Part shown: positions 32,480 through 40,341 of the stretch, one piece after another
Numbering within the stretch: position 1 is the stretch's first letter
Layout: every line of letters begins with the position of its first letter
NCBI GenBank assembly: GCA_947631655.1
Contig: CANRME010000002.1
Location: forward strand, 1-52,812
Length of the DNA: 52,812 nucleotides
Reading direction: 5' to 3'
DNA from: an uncultured Bacilli bacterium
Lineage (GTDB): Bacteria > Bacillota_I > Bacilli_A > RF39 > UBA660
Position numbers and translations under genes: made by a program
Notes under the pieces: generated by a model
Databases searched by the model: none
The model's input: only the letters and a program-made list of their open reading frames with translations
Told to the model about the DNA's origin: nothing

Positions 32480-33193
32480 TTATTCATTTAATATAAAGAT
32501 ATATCTATCTAAGTTATTATAATCGGTTTCACATATAACTTTGGATGTTGGTAAGTTTTTTTTAATGTAGGCGGTGATACTTTTTTTCTGTGTGGCACCA
32601 ATTTCTAAAGCACATAATTTAAAGTTAATAAGTTTTAAGTTATCAACAATTTTTTTATAAAATGCTAAACCAGAATCACTGGCATATAAAGCTAAAGATG
32701 GTTCATATTTTACTTCGGGAGCTACTTCCTCATCATAAGCAATGTAGGGAGGATTACTTATAATTACATCATAATCAGTTATTTTAGTATTTAAAATATC
32801 TTGATTAAAAAAAGTAATATCAACATTATTTAATTTAGCATTAGACTTAGCTACTTTTAAAGCAGTTTCACTAACATCTAAAGCAGTTACTATTGAAGTG
32901 GGAAGAAGTTTTTTTAAACTTATGGCTATACAACCACTACCGGTACCAATATCTAAAATAGTAGGGGAAGTAATATTTAATTTTTCTATAAGTTTATAAG
33001 TTTTATCGACTAAGTATTCGGTTTCAAAACGAGGAATTAAGACATTCTCATTAACTTTTATCTGATAACCACAAAAAGATACATCACCAATTAGATATTG
33101 CACAGGATAATTATCCTTTAATTTATCTAAATAAGATGTATCGTTTTGATATTTTTCTTTTAATAGTTTTTCATCTGTTTTAGTTATTTCCAT
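32480..33193 (-). CDS. prmC: Release factor glutamine methyltransferase PrmC (short form)
   Basis: Methylates the Gln of the GGQ motif in peptide release factors. The SAM-binding motif DIGTGSGCIAISL and the catalytic ISNPPYI are intact. At 237 residues it is about 40-50 shorter than Bacillus PrmC; the N-terminal helical release-factor-binding domain is reduced, though the core VQYLIGDVSFCGY and the IPRFETEYLVD block remain. The start overlaps the prfA stop by one base (TAATG), so it is coupled to its own substrate gene, as is usual. Confidence 0.93.
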   Translation of the reverse strand: MEITKTDEKLLKEKYQNDTSYLDKLKDNYPVQYLIGDVSFCGYQIKVNENVLIPRFETEYLVDKTYKLIEKLNITSPTILDIGTGSGCIAISLKKLLPTSIVTALDVSETALKVAKSNAKLNNVDITFFNQDILNTKITDYDVIISNPPYIAYDEEVAPEVKYEPSLALYASDSGLAFYKKIVDNLKLINFKLCALEIGATQKKSITAYIKKNLPTSKVICETDYNNLDRYIFILNE

Positions 33194-34260
33194 TAGATAC
33201 CTTGATTTTCACCGGCAAGTTTTAAGCGCATGTCTTCGTTAATTAAAGCATCAATAATAGGACCAAGGTTACCTTCCATAACTCGATCTAATTCCATAAT
33301 ACTAAAATTAATACGATGGTCAGTTACGCGGTTTTGCGGATAATTATAGGTTCTAATTTTTTCGCTTCTATCACCGGTACCTATTTTACTTTTACGTTCG
33401 GCTCCTAATTCGCTTTCTTGTTTTTGTTGCTCATAATCATAGATTTTAGATTTTAATAAAGCTAAAGCTCTTTCTCTATTCTTTAATTGACTTCTTTCCG
33501 TTTGACAAGTTACAACGACACCAGTAGGAATATGAGTAAGTCTTACGGCAGAATTTGAAGTATTAACGGATTGGCCACCAGCACCAGAACTATGATAAAC
33601 ATCCATTTTAATATCGGATTCTTTTACTTCAATGTTAACATCTTCCACACTTGGCATTACTAAAACCGTTGCTGTAGAAGTATGAACGCGTCCTTGCGTT
33701 TCGGTTGTAGGAACTCTTTGAACACGATGCGAACCGCTTTCATATTTCATTTTAGAGTATACGTCGTCGCCTTTAACGATAAATTCAATTTGAGCATAAC
33801 CGCCACTAGCTCCTGGAGTTTCATTAATTACTTCAATCCGCCAGCCTTGGTCTTCAAAGTAGTGCGAATACATTCTAAATAAGTCACCAGCAAAAATATT
33901 GGCTTCGTCTCCTCCAGCGGCACCTCTTATTTCCATAATAATATCTTTGCCGTCATTAGGGTCTTTAGGTACTAACATTATTTGTAGTTCTTCTTCTAAT
34001 TTAGGAATTTTTTCTTTTAACTCATCTATTTCTAATTTAGCCATTTCTGCTAGTTCTTGATCGTCTAGCATAGACTCTGCTTCTTCTAAATTATTCTCGG
34101 CCGTAGTAAGTTCATCATATTTTAAAACAATGTCTTCTAAATCTTTTTGTTCTTTAGATAAATCCTTTAAAAGGTTATAATTACCTAATACTTCGGGGTC
34201 CGTTAACCTTTCACTTACTTCGTTATATTTAGCTTTAATAGCTTCTAAGCGGTCGTGCAT
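33193..34260 (-). CDS. prfA: Peptide chain release factor 1
   Basis: RF1 recognises UAA and UAG and triggers peptide release. The GGQ catalytic motif is in SSGAGGQSVNTSNSAVR (about 230); the codon-reading region GSHRVQRVPTTETQGRVHTS follows the RF1 pattern with PTT in place of the common PAT. Length 355 is standard. GGAGGTG ribosome site. The gene is preceded by rpoE and followed by prmC, as in Bacillus (with tdk missing). Confidence 0.96.
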   Translation of the reverse strand: MHDRLEAIKAKYNEVSERLTDPEVLGNYNLLKDLSKEQKDLEDIVLKYDELTTAENNLEEAESMLDDQELAEMAKLEIDELKEKIPKLEEELQIMLVPKDPNDGKDIIMEIRGAAGGDEANIFAGDLFRMYSHYFEDQGWRIEVINETPGASGGYAQIEFIVKGDDVYSKMKYESGSHRVQRVPTTETQGRVHTSTATVLVMPSVEDVNIEVKESDIKMDVYHSSGAGGQSVNTSNSAVRLTHIPTGVVVTCQTERSQLKNRERALALLKSKIYDYEQQKQESELGAERKSKIGTGDRSEKIRTYNYPQNRVTDHRINFSIMELDRVMEGNLGPIIDALINEDMRLKLAGENQGI

Positions 34261-34272
34261 TAGAGCACCTCC

Positions 34273-34716
34273 TTACATTAAATCTTTTTCTTCTTCATCG
34301 TCACCAATGATTACTAAATCTTTTAAATCATCATCGTCTTCGTCATCATCTACATCATCATCGTAATAAAGTTCTTCTTCCTTGTCCTCTTCATCTTCAA
34401 TATCAGGTTCTTCTTCATCGCTTACAACGACTTCTTCTTCATCATCTAAGTCCATAACAATATTAGACTTATGACGACTTTTTAAATCCCAGTAACCATT
34501 TTCTAGCATTGTAAATCTTTGGTCAGTAGATAATACTTGAAAGAAATCTCCGATTTGACGTTCATATACAGCATCACTTAATTTTAATAAAGTACATATT
34601 TCTTTAAATAAATCCGTGATTTTAATTTTCTTTCCTGTTTCATTTAATATTTCATAAGCTATGTCATCATAAGACATATTTTCTAATTCTTCTTCCGTAA
34701 TATTTTTTAATTTCAT
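34273..34716 (-). CDS. rpoE: RNA polymerase delta subunit
   Basis: Delta subunit of Bacillota RNA polymerase, which helps recycling and promoter selectivity. The 147-residue protein has the N-terminal HARE-HTH domain (about 1-90, with KITDLFKEICTLL and FTMLENGYWDLKSRH) and the typical disordered, very acidic C-terminal tail (Asp/Glu from about 92 to the end). Gap to argS is 8 bases; it is part of the argS-rpoE-prfA unit. Confidence 0.92.
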   Translation of the reverse strand: MKLKNITEEELENMSYDDIAYEILNETGKKIKITDLFKEICTLLKLSDAVYERQIGDFFQVLSTDQRFTMLENGYWDLKSRHKSNIVMDLDDEEEVVVSDEEEPDIEDEEDKEEELYYDDDVDDDEDDDDLKDLVIIGDDEEEKDLM

Positions 34717-34724
34717 AATTCCTC

Positions 34725-36335
34725 CTACATTCTTTCTGGTGGTATAACACCAATTAAATCAAGGGCATTTTTTAAAGTTACCCTAATAGCACTTAAAAAA
34801 TTCATATATTCATTAGTTTCATCTTCATTTTCCGTTATAAAACGCTTTTTAGAGTATAGAACATGGAAGCTTGAAGCTAACTCATAAACATAATTAGTTA
34901 TTAAATGAGGTAACTTTTTATTCGCTGCGTTTAAAACAACAGATGGAAACTCATATAATTTTTCTAGAACATTATATGACAAATTATCATTAATGTATAG
35001 GTATTTATTAATATTTTTGATATTTTTATAAGAATTTAGAATTGTAGAGATTCTAGCGTAGGCGTAAGATACGTAATAAACAGGGTTTTCATTTGATTTT
35101 TTCTTTGCAAGTTCTAAGTCAAAATCCATTTGGGTATCTAGACTATGCATAGAGAAGAAATAACGAGCGGCATTAATGCCAACTTCATCGATTAGCTCTT
35201 GTAAACTTACGGAGTTTCCAGTTCTCTTACTCATTTTAACTTCGACACCATCTTTTACTAAACGAACTAATTGTAATAATTTAACATCTAGAATATCAGG
35301 ATTATAACCTAAGGCTTTTAAAGACCCTTTAAGACGAGCAACATAACCATGATGATCGGTTCCTAAAACATCAATAAGATTTGTATAACCTCTTTTTATT
35401 TTATCAATATGATACGCAATATCCGGAACTAAATAAGTATAAGTACCATCGTTTTTAATTAAGACATGGTCTTTATCATCACCTAAAGCACTAGATTTTA
35501 ACCAAGTAGCTCCTTCGCTTTCATAAGCATAGCCATTATCTTTCATGGTCTCAATCATTTTAGGAAGATTACTTTTACCAACAATATTTTTTTCACTAGA
35601 ATAAATATCAAAATTTATTCGGTAATCTCTTAAAACTTTTTTTATTTTATCTAGTAAAATATTAGTACCTAGTTCTTTAAAGTAATCTAGTTCTTTATCT
35701 TTTAAAGTGTCTTTATGTTCTTTAAATAAGTTTTCCGCAATCTCCGTTATTTCCGGACCATGATAACCGTTTTCTGGTATTTCCGTAGGAATACCTAGAA
35801 GGGTTAGATAACGCGCTTGGATTGATAAACCTAAATTAGTAATTTGGACACCTGCATCATTGACATAATATTCTTCGGTTACATCATAACCACTAAACCT
35901 TAGGATTCTAGCTAGGGAGTCACCATAAGCTCCACCACGAGCATTGCCCAAATGTAAGATACCAGTAGGGTTAGCACTAACAAATTCGATATTATAATTT
36001 AAGCCTTTTCCACTAGTATTACTTCCGTAGTTTGCTCCTTCTTTATTAATAGTATTAATATTATCGAGTAGGTAATCCTTTTTAACAAAGAAGTTAATGA
36101 ATCCCGGAGGAGCAACTTCGACATTGGTTACAAGTTCACATTTAAAATTATTTTTTATCTTATTCGCGACATTCAAAGGATTATCTTGTAAACTTTTCGC
36201 TAACTTTAAAGCTATATTAGTAGCAAAGTCCCCATTTTCTTTCTTTTGAGGTTTAGTAAGTTCAATAATAGTATCATGAATATCTAAAGTAGCTAGGGCT
36301 TCATTTAAAGAGTTTTTTATACTTTCTTCAATCAT
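34725..36335 (-). CDS. argS: Arginyl-tRNA synthetase
   Basis: Class I synthetase charging tRNA-Arg. N-terminal Add domain (about 1-80, QKKENGDFATNIALKLAK), the HIGH-like signature ILHLGNARGGAYGD, the KMSK-like signature KMSKRTGNSVSL, and the DALR anticodon domain ending LIGVIPPERM. Length 536 is slightly short of the Bacillus enzyme but complete. AAAGGA ribosome site. It follows ywiB directly, which is the Bacillus order. Confidence 0.97.
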   Translation of the reverse strand: MIEESIKNSLNEALATLDIHDTIIELTKPQKKENGDFATNIALKLAKSLQDNPLNVANKIKNNFKCELVTNVEVAPPGFINFFVKKDYLLDNINTINKEGANYGSNTSGKGLNYNIEFVSANPTGILHLGNARGGAYGDSLARILRFSGYDVTEEYYVNDAGVQITNLGLSIQARYLTLLGIPTEIPENGYHGPEITEIAENLFKEHKDTLKDKELDYFKELGTNILLDKIKKVLRDYRINFDIYSSEKNIVGKSNLPKMIETMKDNGYAYESEGATWLKSSALGDDKDHVLIKNDGTYTYLVPDIAYHIDKIKRGYTNLIDVLGTDHHGYVARLKGSLKALGYNPDILDVKLLQLVRLVKDGVEVKMSKRTGNSVSLQELIDEVGINAARYFFSMHSLDTQMDFDLELAKKKSNENPVYYVSYAYARISTILNSYKNIKNINKYLYINDNLSYNVLEKLYEFPSVVLNAANKKLPHLITNYVYELASSFHVLYSKKRFITENEDETNEYMNFLSAIRVTLKNALDLIGVIPPERM

Positions 36336-36337
36336 AG

Positions 36338-36685
36338 TTATTTCCTTTCTAGAGTAATAGTTATTTCTTCTTCTTGACTTTCTAATTTGTAAGTAAATGT
36401 TATCTTATTATCTTTATTTTCATATTTACAAGAATGAACTTTAATAGCAAAATTAATATCTTTTTCTTTAAATAGGTAAGTGCATTCTTTATTATGGGAA
36501 TCTAATCTAAAGTAATACTCATTATTATCTCTTTCATAATTTAAATTATCATTAATAGTTATAGTATTTAAAGTATTATCATAATAAAATCTATAACAAT
36601 GTGCAGATATATCAACTAGTATTTCTTCATTAATATTAATATCTTTAGAAATAATAGTTAATTTATAGGGTACTTCTTTTTCCAT
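36338..36685 (-). CDS. ywiB: DUF1934 (YwiB-like) small beta-barrel protein
   Basis: A 115-residue protein rich in beta strands and charged residues, in the exact place of B. subtilis ywiB (DUF1934), before argS. The sequence match is weak (KLTIISKDININEEILVDI, then alternating strands), so the name rests mainly on context, size and strand pattern. Function unknown in the family. The ATG at 36685 follows AAGGA by nine bases. The longer frame from 36724 has no ribosome site and its extra codons cover an extended -10 promoter, so it is rejected. Confidence 0.6.
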   Translation of the reverse strand: MEKEVPYKLTIISKDININEEILVDISAHCYRFYYDNTLNTITINDNLNYERDNNEYYFRLDSHNKECTYLFKEKDINFAIKVHSCKYENKDNKITFTYKLESQEEEITITLERK

Positions 36686-36706
36686 AAATTCCATTCCTTG
36701 ATTACT

Positions 36707-36717
36707 AATTATAACAT
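36707..36717 (-). promoter_or_regulatory. Extended -10 promoter of the ywiB-argS operon
   Basis: Minus strand TATGTTATAAT, upstream of the AAGGA site. The -35 region is poor. Confidence 0.55.
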
Positions 36718-36780
36718 AAGACATAAGAAATATTTATAAATTATTTATTTCTTTACATACTAAGAGTATGGTGATGTCTC

Positions 36781-38724
36781 GTGAAACATTTTAAGAGATT
36801 TTATAAGATTTGTCTAGTACTTTTGATAATTTTTTTAGTGGGATTAGGAAGTTTATATATTTGTGCTTATTTTGCGCCGACGTTAGATATTAAAAATTCG
36901 GGACATTTTTATATTTATGATGGAAAAGAAAATTTAGTTTATCAAGGGTCCTCTTCTAGTAGATGGATAGATTTAGAAGATGTAAGCCCTTATATTATTG
37001 ATGCCGTAATTAGTGTGGAAGATAAAAACTTTTATAAACATAATGGATTTGATTATTTACGAATTATTAAAGTTTTATTTAGTAATATGATAAATAGAGA
37101 AATAGTGGCAGGGGCATCAACTATATCGCAACAATATATTAAGAATTTATATTTAGATTTTGATAAAAAGTGGAGTAGAAAGATAGAGGAGGCATGGCTT
37201 ACTTTAAAGCTGGAAGTCCACTATGATAAAGATGAAATATTAGAGGGTTACTTAAATACGATTAATTATGGACAAGGAAATTATGGTATAGAGAATGCGG
37301 CGAATTACTATTTTAATAAAAGCGCTAAAGAGGTAACGTTAGAAGAAGCCTTAATTCTGGCGGGGATTCCTAAAAGTCCATACTATTTTAATCCAGTAGC
37401 GGATTACAATTTAGCAAAAGAAAGAGCTTTAATCGTTGCCGATGCCATGGTAAAAAATGGTAAACTTACCAAAGAAGAATACGACAATCTATTTAAAGAA
37501 GAAGTTAGTATTTATGGGAAGAAAAGTGAAAATAATTTACAAACTTTAATGTATTATCAAGATGCGGTTTATGATGAGTTACACTCTTTGAAATCAGTCC
37601 CGGAATCATTAATAGAAACGGGGGGACTTAAGATATATACTTCTTTAGATATGAATGTGCAAAGTAAAATGGAAGAAACTATGTTAAAAGAAATGCAAGA
37701 TACGGGAGATTTACAAGTAGCTAGTGTCGCTGTGGACCCCAAAACCGGGAATGTCTTAGGACTTATCGGAGGTTTAGACTACGCTAAAAGCCAGTATAAT
37801 AGGGCGATTGATGCGGAAAGGCAAGTGGGAAGTACTATGAAACCGCTTCTTTACTATGCCGCTTTAGAAAACGGAATGACTTCTTCAAGCACCTTTTTAA
37901 GTGAACCTACTAATTTTGTATTTGCAAATAATCAAACTTATAGTCCAGAAAACTATAATGGAAAATACGGTAACCAAAATATAACGATGGCAGCGGCGAT
38001 TTCGTATAGTGATAATATTTATGCGGTTAAAACCCATTTGTTTTTAGGAGAAGATGTGCTAGTAGATACCGCAAAAAGAATGGGAATTAAAAAGAAATTG
38101 GAACCAATTGTTTCTTTACCTTTAGGAACAGTAGAGTTATCAATGCTAGATTATGCTAATGCATATACAACTCTAGCTAGTGGCGGTTATAAGAGAGATA
38201 TTTCTTTTATTACTAAAGTAGAAGACTTAGACGGCCATGTTTTATATGAAAAAAAGCAAAAAGACGATTTAGTTTTAGAACCTAGTTATGTTTATATTTT
38301 AAATGAAATGCTAACAAGCACTTATAATTCGGCATTTATCGATTATAATACCCCAACAGTCCTTAGTATTGCGGGAAAGATTTCAAGGAAATATGCGGTT
38401 AAAACAGGAACCACAGGAACGGATTGTTATATGGTTGGTTATAACCCAGATATTATGATGATGGTCTGGAACGGATATGATGACAATAGAGCAGTTGAAA
38501 ATAAGCTGGGTAATATTTCTAAAAATATATGGGTTGATACCGTGGAAAATTTTGAATTAGATAGAGATGTAGTTTGGTATCAAAAACCCGAAAATGTTGT
38601 AGGAATGGCCTTAAATGCAATTACAGGTAAGTTAGATAATGATTTAGAACATAGTAATATATTTTACTTCATTGATGGTAGTGAAGGGGTTTATGAAGTA
38701 AAAAGTGCTGATTATGAGGAATAG
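36781..38724 (+). CDS. Class A penicillin-binding protein, PbpG-like
   Basis: A bifunctional peptidoglycan synthase of 647 residues: signal anchor (about 8-30); GT51 glycosyltransferase with motif 1 VEDKNFYKHNGFD and motif 2 GASTISQQYIKNL; transpeptidase with GSTMKP (active Ser), SDN and KTGTTGTD. All catalytic motifs are intact. It begins at a GTG with GGTGA six bases ahead. Size and its place beside ywiB-argS agree with B. subtilis pbpG (PBP2d), a forespore-expressed class A PBP, but other class A PBPs are not excluded. It is a single gene ended by a bidirectional terminator. Confidence 0.9.
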   Translation: MKHFKRFYKICLVLLIIFLVGLGSLYICAYFAPTLDIKNSGHFYIYDGKENLVYQGSSSSRWIDLEDVSPYIIDAVISVEDKNFYKHNGFDYLRIIKVLFSNMINREIVAGASTISQQYIKNLYLDFDKKWSRKIEEAWLTLKLEVHYDKDEILEGYLNTINYGQGNYGIENAANYYFNKSAKEVTLEEALILAGIPKSPYYFNPVADYNLAKERALIVADAMVKNGKLTKEEYDNLFKEEVSIYGKKSENNLQTLMYYQDAVYDELHSLKSVPESLIETGGLKIYTSLDMNVQSKMEETMLKEMQDTGDLQVASVAVDPKTGNVLGLIGGLDYAKSQYNRAIDAERQVGSTMKPLLYYAALENGMTSSSTFLSEPTNFVFANNQTYSPENYNGKYGNQNITMAAAISYSDNIYAVKTHLFLGEDVLVDTAKRMGIKKKLEPIVSLPLGTVELSMLDYANAYTTLASGGYKRDISFITKVEDLDGHVLYEKKQKDDLVLEPSYVYILNEMLTSTYNSAFIDYNTPTVLSIAGKISRKYAVKTGTTGTDCYMVGYNPDIMMMVWNGYDDNRAVENKLGNISKNIWVDTVENFELDRDVVWYQKPENVVGMALNAITGKLDNDLEHSNIFYFIDGSEGVYEVKSADYEE

Positions 38725-38740
38725 ATTTTTATGCTTTTAA

Positions 38741-38764
38741 AAAATAACCTTACTTGGTTATTTT
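38741..38764. terminator. Bidirectional terminator between the PBP and parB genes
   Basis: Stem AAAATAACC / GGTTATTTT, loop TTACTT, with T on both outward sides. The parB stop lies in one arm. Confidence 0.85.
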
Positions 38765-40071
38765 CTAACTATTATGGTATAAATTGTTGAATTTAAGGTA
38801 TCTGTAGTATTTAGTTCTACATTTAATCCAGCTTGTTTTAGCGCACCTATAGCATTATCAATGATTGATTTTTCTGAAGATGGAGTAGGAGTTAAAGTAT
38901 CTGATTTTTCTTCTTCAACTAAGTCCATGGGATCAAATATTTTATTAGTAACTTCAGGTTCAGATATAACTGGAGTATCATTTGGTATAGCATTAAAGAA
39001 TCTATTTGTTTGAGGACCTAAATAATCTTTACTATCATTTTCTATTGGAGGTATAACTGGTTTTTCTTCAGGTTTTGGAGTCATTGGTTTATCAATAACA
39101 TTTAATCTTGTAGAATCAAAATTATCATTAGTTTGAAACAAAGAATTAATATCAAATTCATTTTTTGGCTCGTTAGAAGGAGAAGGTAAATCTGTGAAGA
39201 AACGATTGGTAGTAGGTTGTTCCTCTTCTTTGACAGATTCTAAAGTAGGTAATCCTAAATCCACTTTGTTAGGAGTTGGATTATTTAATAGAGAAGATAA
39301 ATCTGGTTCGTCTTTCTCTGGTAAATTTGCAGAATAATCAGTCATCATAGAATCGGGAACCATCATTGTATCAACTGGTAATCTTGTAGCATTTAAATCC
39401 ATTGCATTATTTTTAATGGCTTCTAAATTAGGAGTTAAATTAACTTTTGGAATGGCAGCATCACTACCTTCTAAATATTTTTTAATTTCGGCATCAAGAT
39501 TACGAACCGTTAATCTTTCCGTAATAGTTTTTTCTAAGAATTTTTTTTGGTCTTCTTTATTAGTTAAAGCTAGTAAGGCTCTCGCATGACGTTCGCTTAT
39601 TCTTTCCTCTAATAACGCTTGTTGTACAGATTCATCTAGATTAAGTAAACGTAATTTATTAGAGATAGCAGATTGGGAAAGACCCATTTTTTTGGCTAAT
39701 TGTTCTTGAGTAAGATAGCCTTTATCTAATAAACTTTTATAAGAACGAGCTTCTTCAATAGGGGTTAAATCACGACGTTGAAGGTTTTCTACTAAAGCAA
39801 CTTCAGCACTTTTGTTATCATCTATATTAGAAATTACGGCTGGAACAGTAGTAAGACCCGCCATTTGACTGGCTTTATATCTTCTTTCACCCGCAATTAT
39901 TTCATATTTATTACCTAATTTACGTAATACTAGAGGTTGAATAATTCCGTGTTCTTTAATAGAAGCCGCAAGTTCTTGTAATCCTTGCTCATCAAAAGAT
40001 AACCGTGGTTGAAAACGGTTAGGAATTATATCATCAATATTTACTTGTAAAACTTCATTGTCCATATTCAT
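38758..40071 (-). CDS. ParB/Noc family protein with a long disordered insert
   Basis: A 437-residue CTP-dependent DNA-clamp protein of the ParB/Noc family. The N-terminal CTPase domain has the IIPNRFQPR block and GERRYKA (61-67); the central HTH (about 120-145, LAKKMGLSQSAISNKLRLL) binds a parS-like or Noc site. Usual proteins have about 285 residues; here about 190 Pro/Asp/Asn-rich residues (208-400) lie between the DNA-binding part and a short C-terminal segment (GALKQAGLNVELN...). Within this insert TNRFFxxxP occurs twice (288, 355). The gene lies near rsmG, where Bacillus has noc. I could not tell Noc from Spo0J/ParB, and no ParA partner is in the window. Confidence 0.88.
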   Translation of the reverse strand: MNMDNEVLQVNIDDIIPNRFQPRLSFDEQGLQELAASIKEHGIIQPLVLRKLGNKYEIIAGERRYKASQMAGLTTVPAVISNIDDNKSAEVALVENLQRRDLTPIEEARSYKSLLDKGYLTQEQLAKKMGLSQSAISNKLRLLNLDESVQQALLEERISERHARALLALTNKEDQKKFLEKTITERLTVRNLDAEIKKYLEGSDAAIPKVNLTPNLEAIKNNAMDLNATRLPVDTMMVPDSMMTDYSANLPEKDEPDLSSLLNNPTPNKVDLGLPTLESVKEEEQPTTNRFFTDLPSPSNEPKNEFDINSLFQTNDNFDSTRLNVIDKPMTPKPEEKPVIPPIENDSKDYLGPQTNRFFNAIPNDTPVISEPEVTNKIFDPMDLVEEEKSDTLTPTPSSEKSIIDNAIGALKQAGLNVELNTTDTLNSTIYTIIVRK

Positions 40072-40111
40072 AGTATACAGCCCTTTTCTATTCTTATAAT
40101 TATCTATATTA

Positions 40112-40140
40112 ATAATACCTTAAAGTTATTTTTTTTGCAA
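40112..40140 (-). promoter_or_regulatory. Sigma-A promoter of the parB gene
   Basis: Minus strand: -35 TTGCAA (40135-40140), 17-bp spacer, -10 TATTAT (40112-40117). AAAAGGG ribosome site before the ATG. Confidence 0.7.
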
Positions 40141-40230
40141 TAGTAAACAATGTAAAATTTTTATTTTTTAGGGTAATAGTAATAGATTTTTTTAATAATC
40201 CGTGGTATGAATATAATAGGATGTGATAGT

Positions 40231-40341
40231 ATGACTAGTAAGAATTTAAAAGATCTTAGTTTTGAAGAGTTAGTGAAAATTATGGAAGAAATTACAAATC
40301 TAAAAATTGCAATTACTAAAAGAATAGAGGGTGAAAAATAA
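40231..40341 (+). CDS. Small helical protein of 36 residues, coupled to the next gene
   Basis: Reading frame M-T-S-K-N-L-K-D-L-S-F-E-E-L-V-K-I-M-E-E-..., ending EGEK. It is preceded by AGGATG and a TATAAT box (40214-40219), and its TAA overlaps the next start as TAATG, which supports real translation. It is predicted to be a single amphipathic helix. The SFEEL-x-x-I-M-E-E-I pattern recalls the start of exonuclease VII small subunit, but it is half that length and has no partner nearby, so no name is given. Confidence 0.55.
   Translation: MTSKNLKDLSFEELVKIMEEITNLKIAITKRIEGEK

Noticed and set aside
36685..36724. Longer start of the YwiB-like protein
   Set aside because: No ribosome site; the extra codons contain an extended -10 promoter.
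40231..40341. 36-residue frame as exonuclease VII small subunit (xseB)
   Set aside because: Pattern similarity is limited to about ten residues, the length is half, and xseA is not adjacent.
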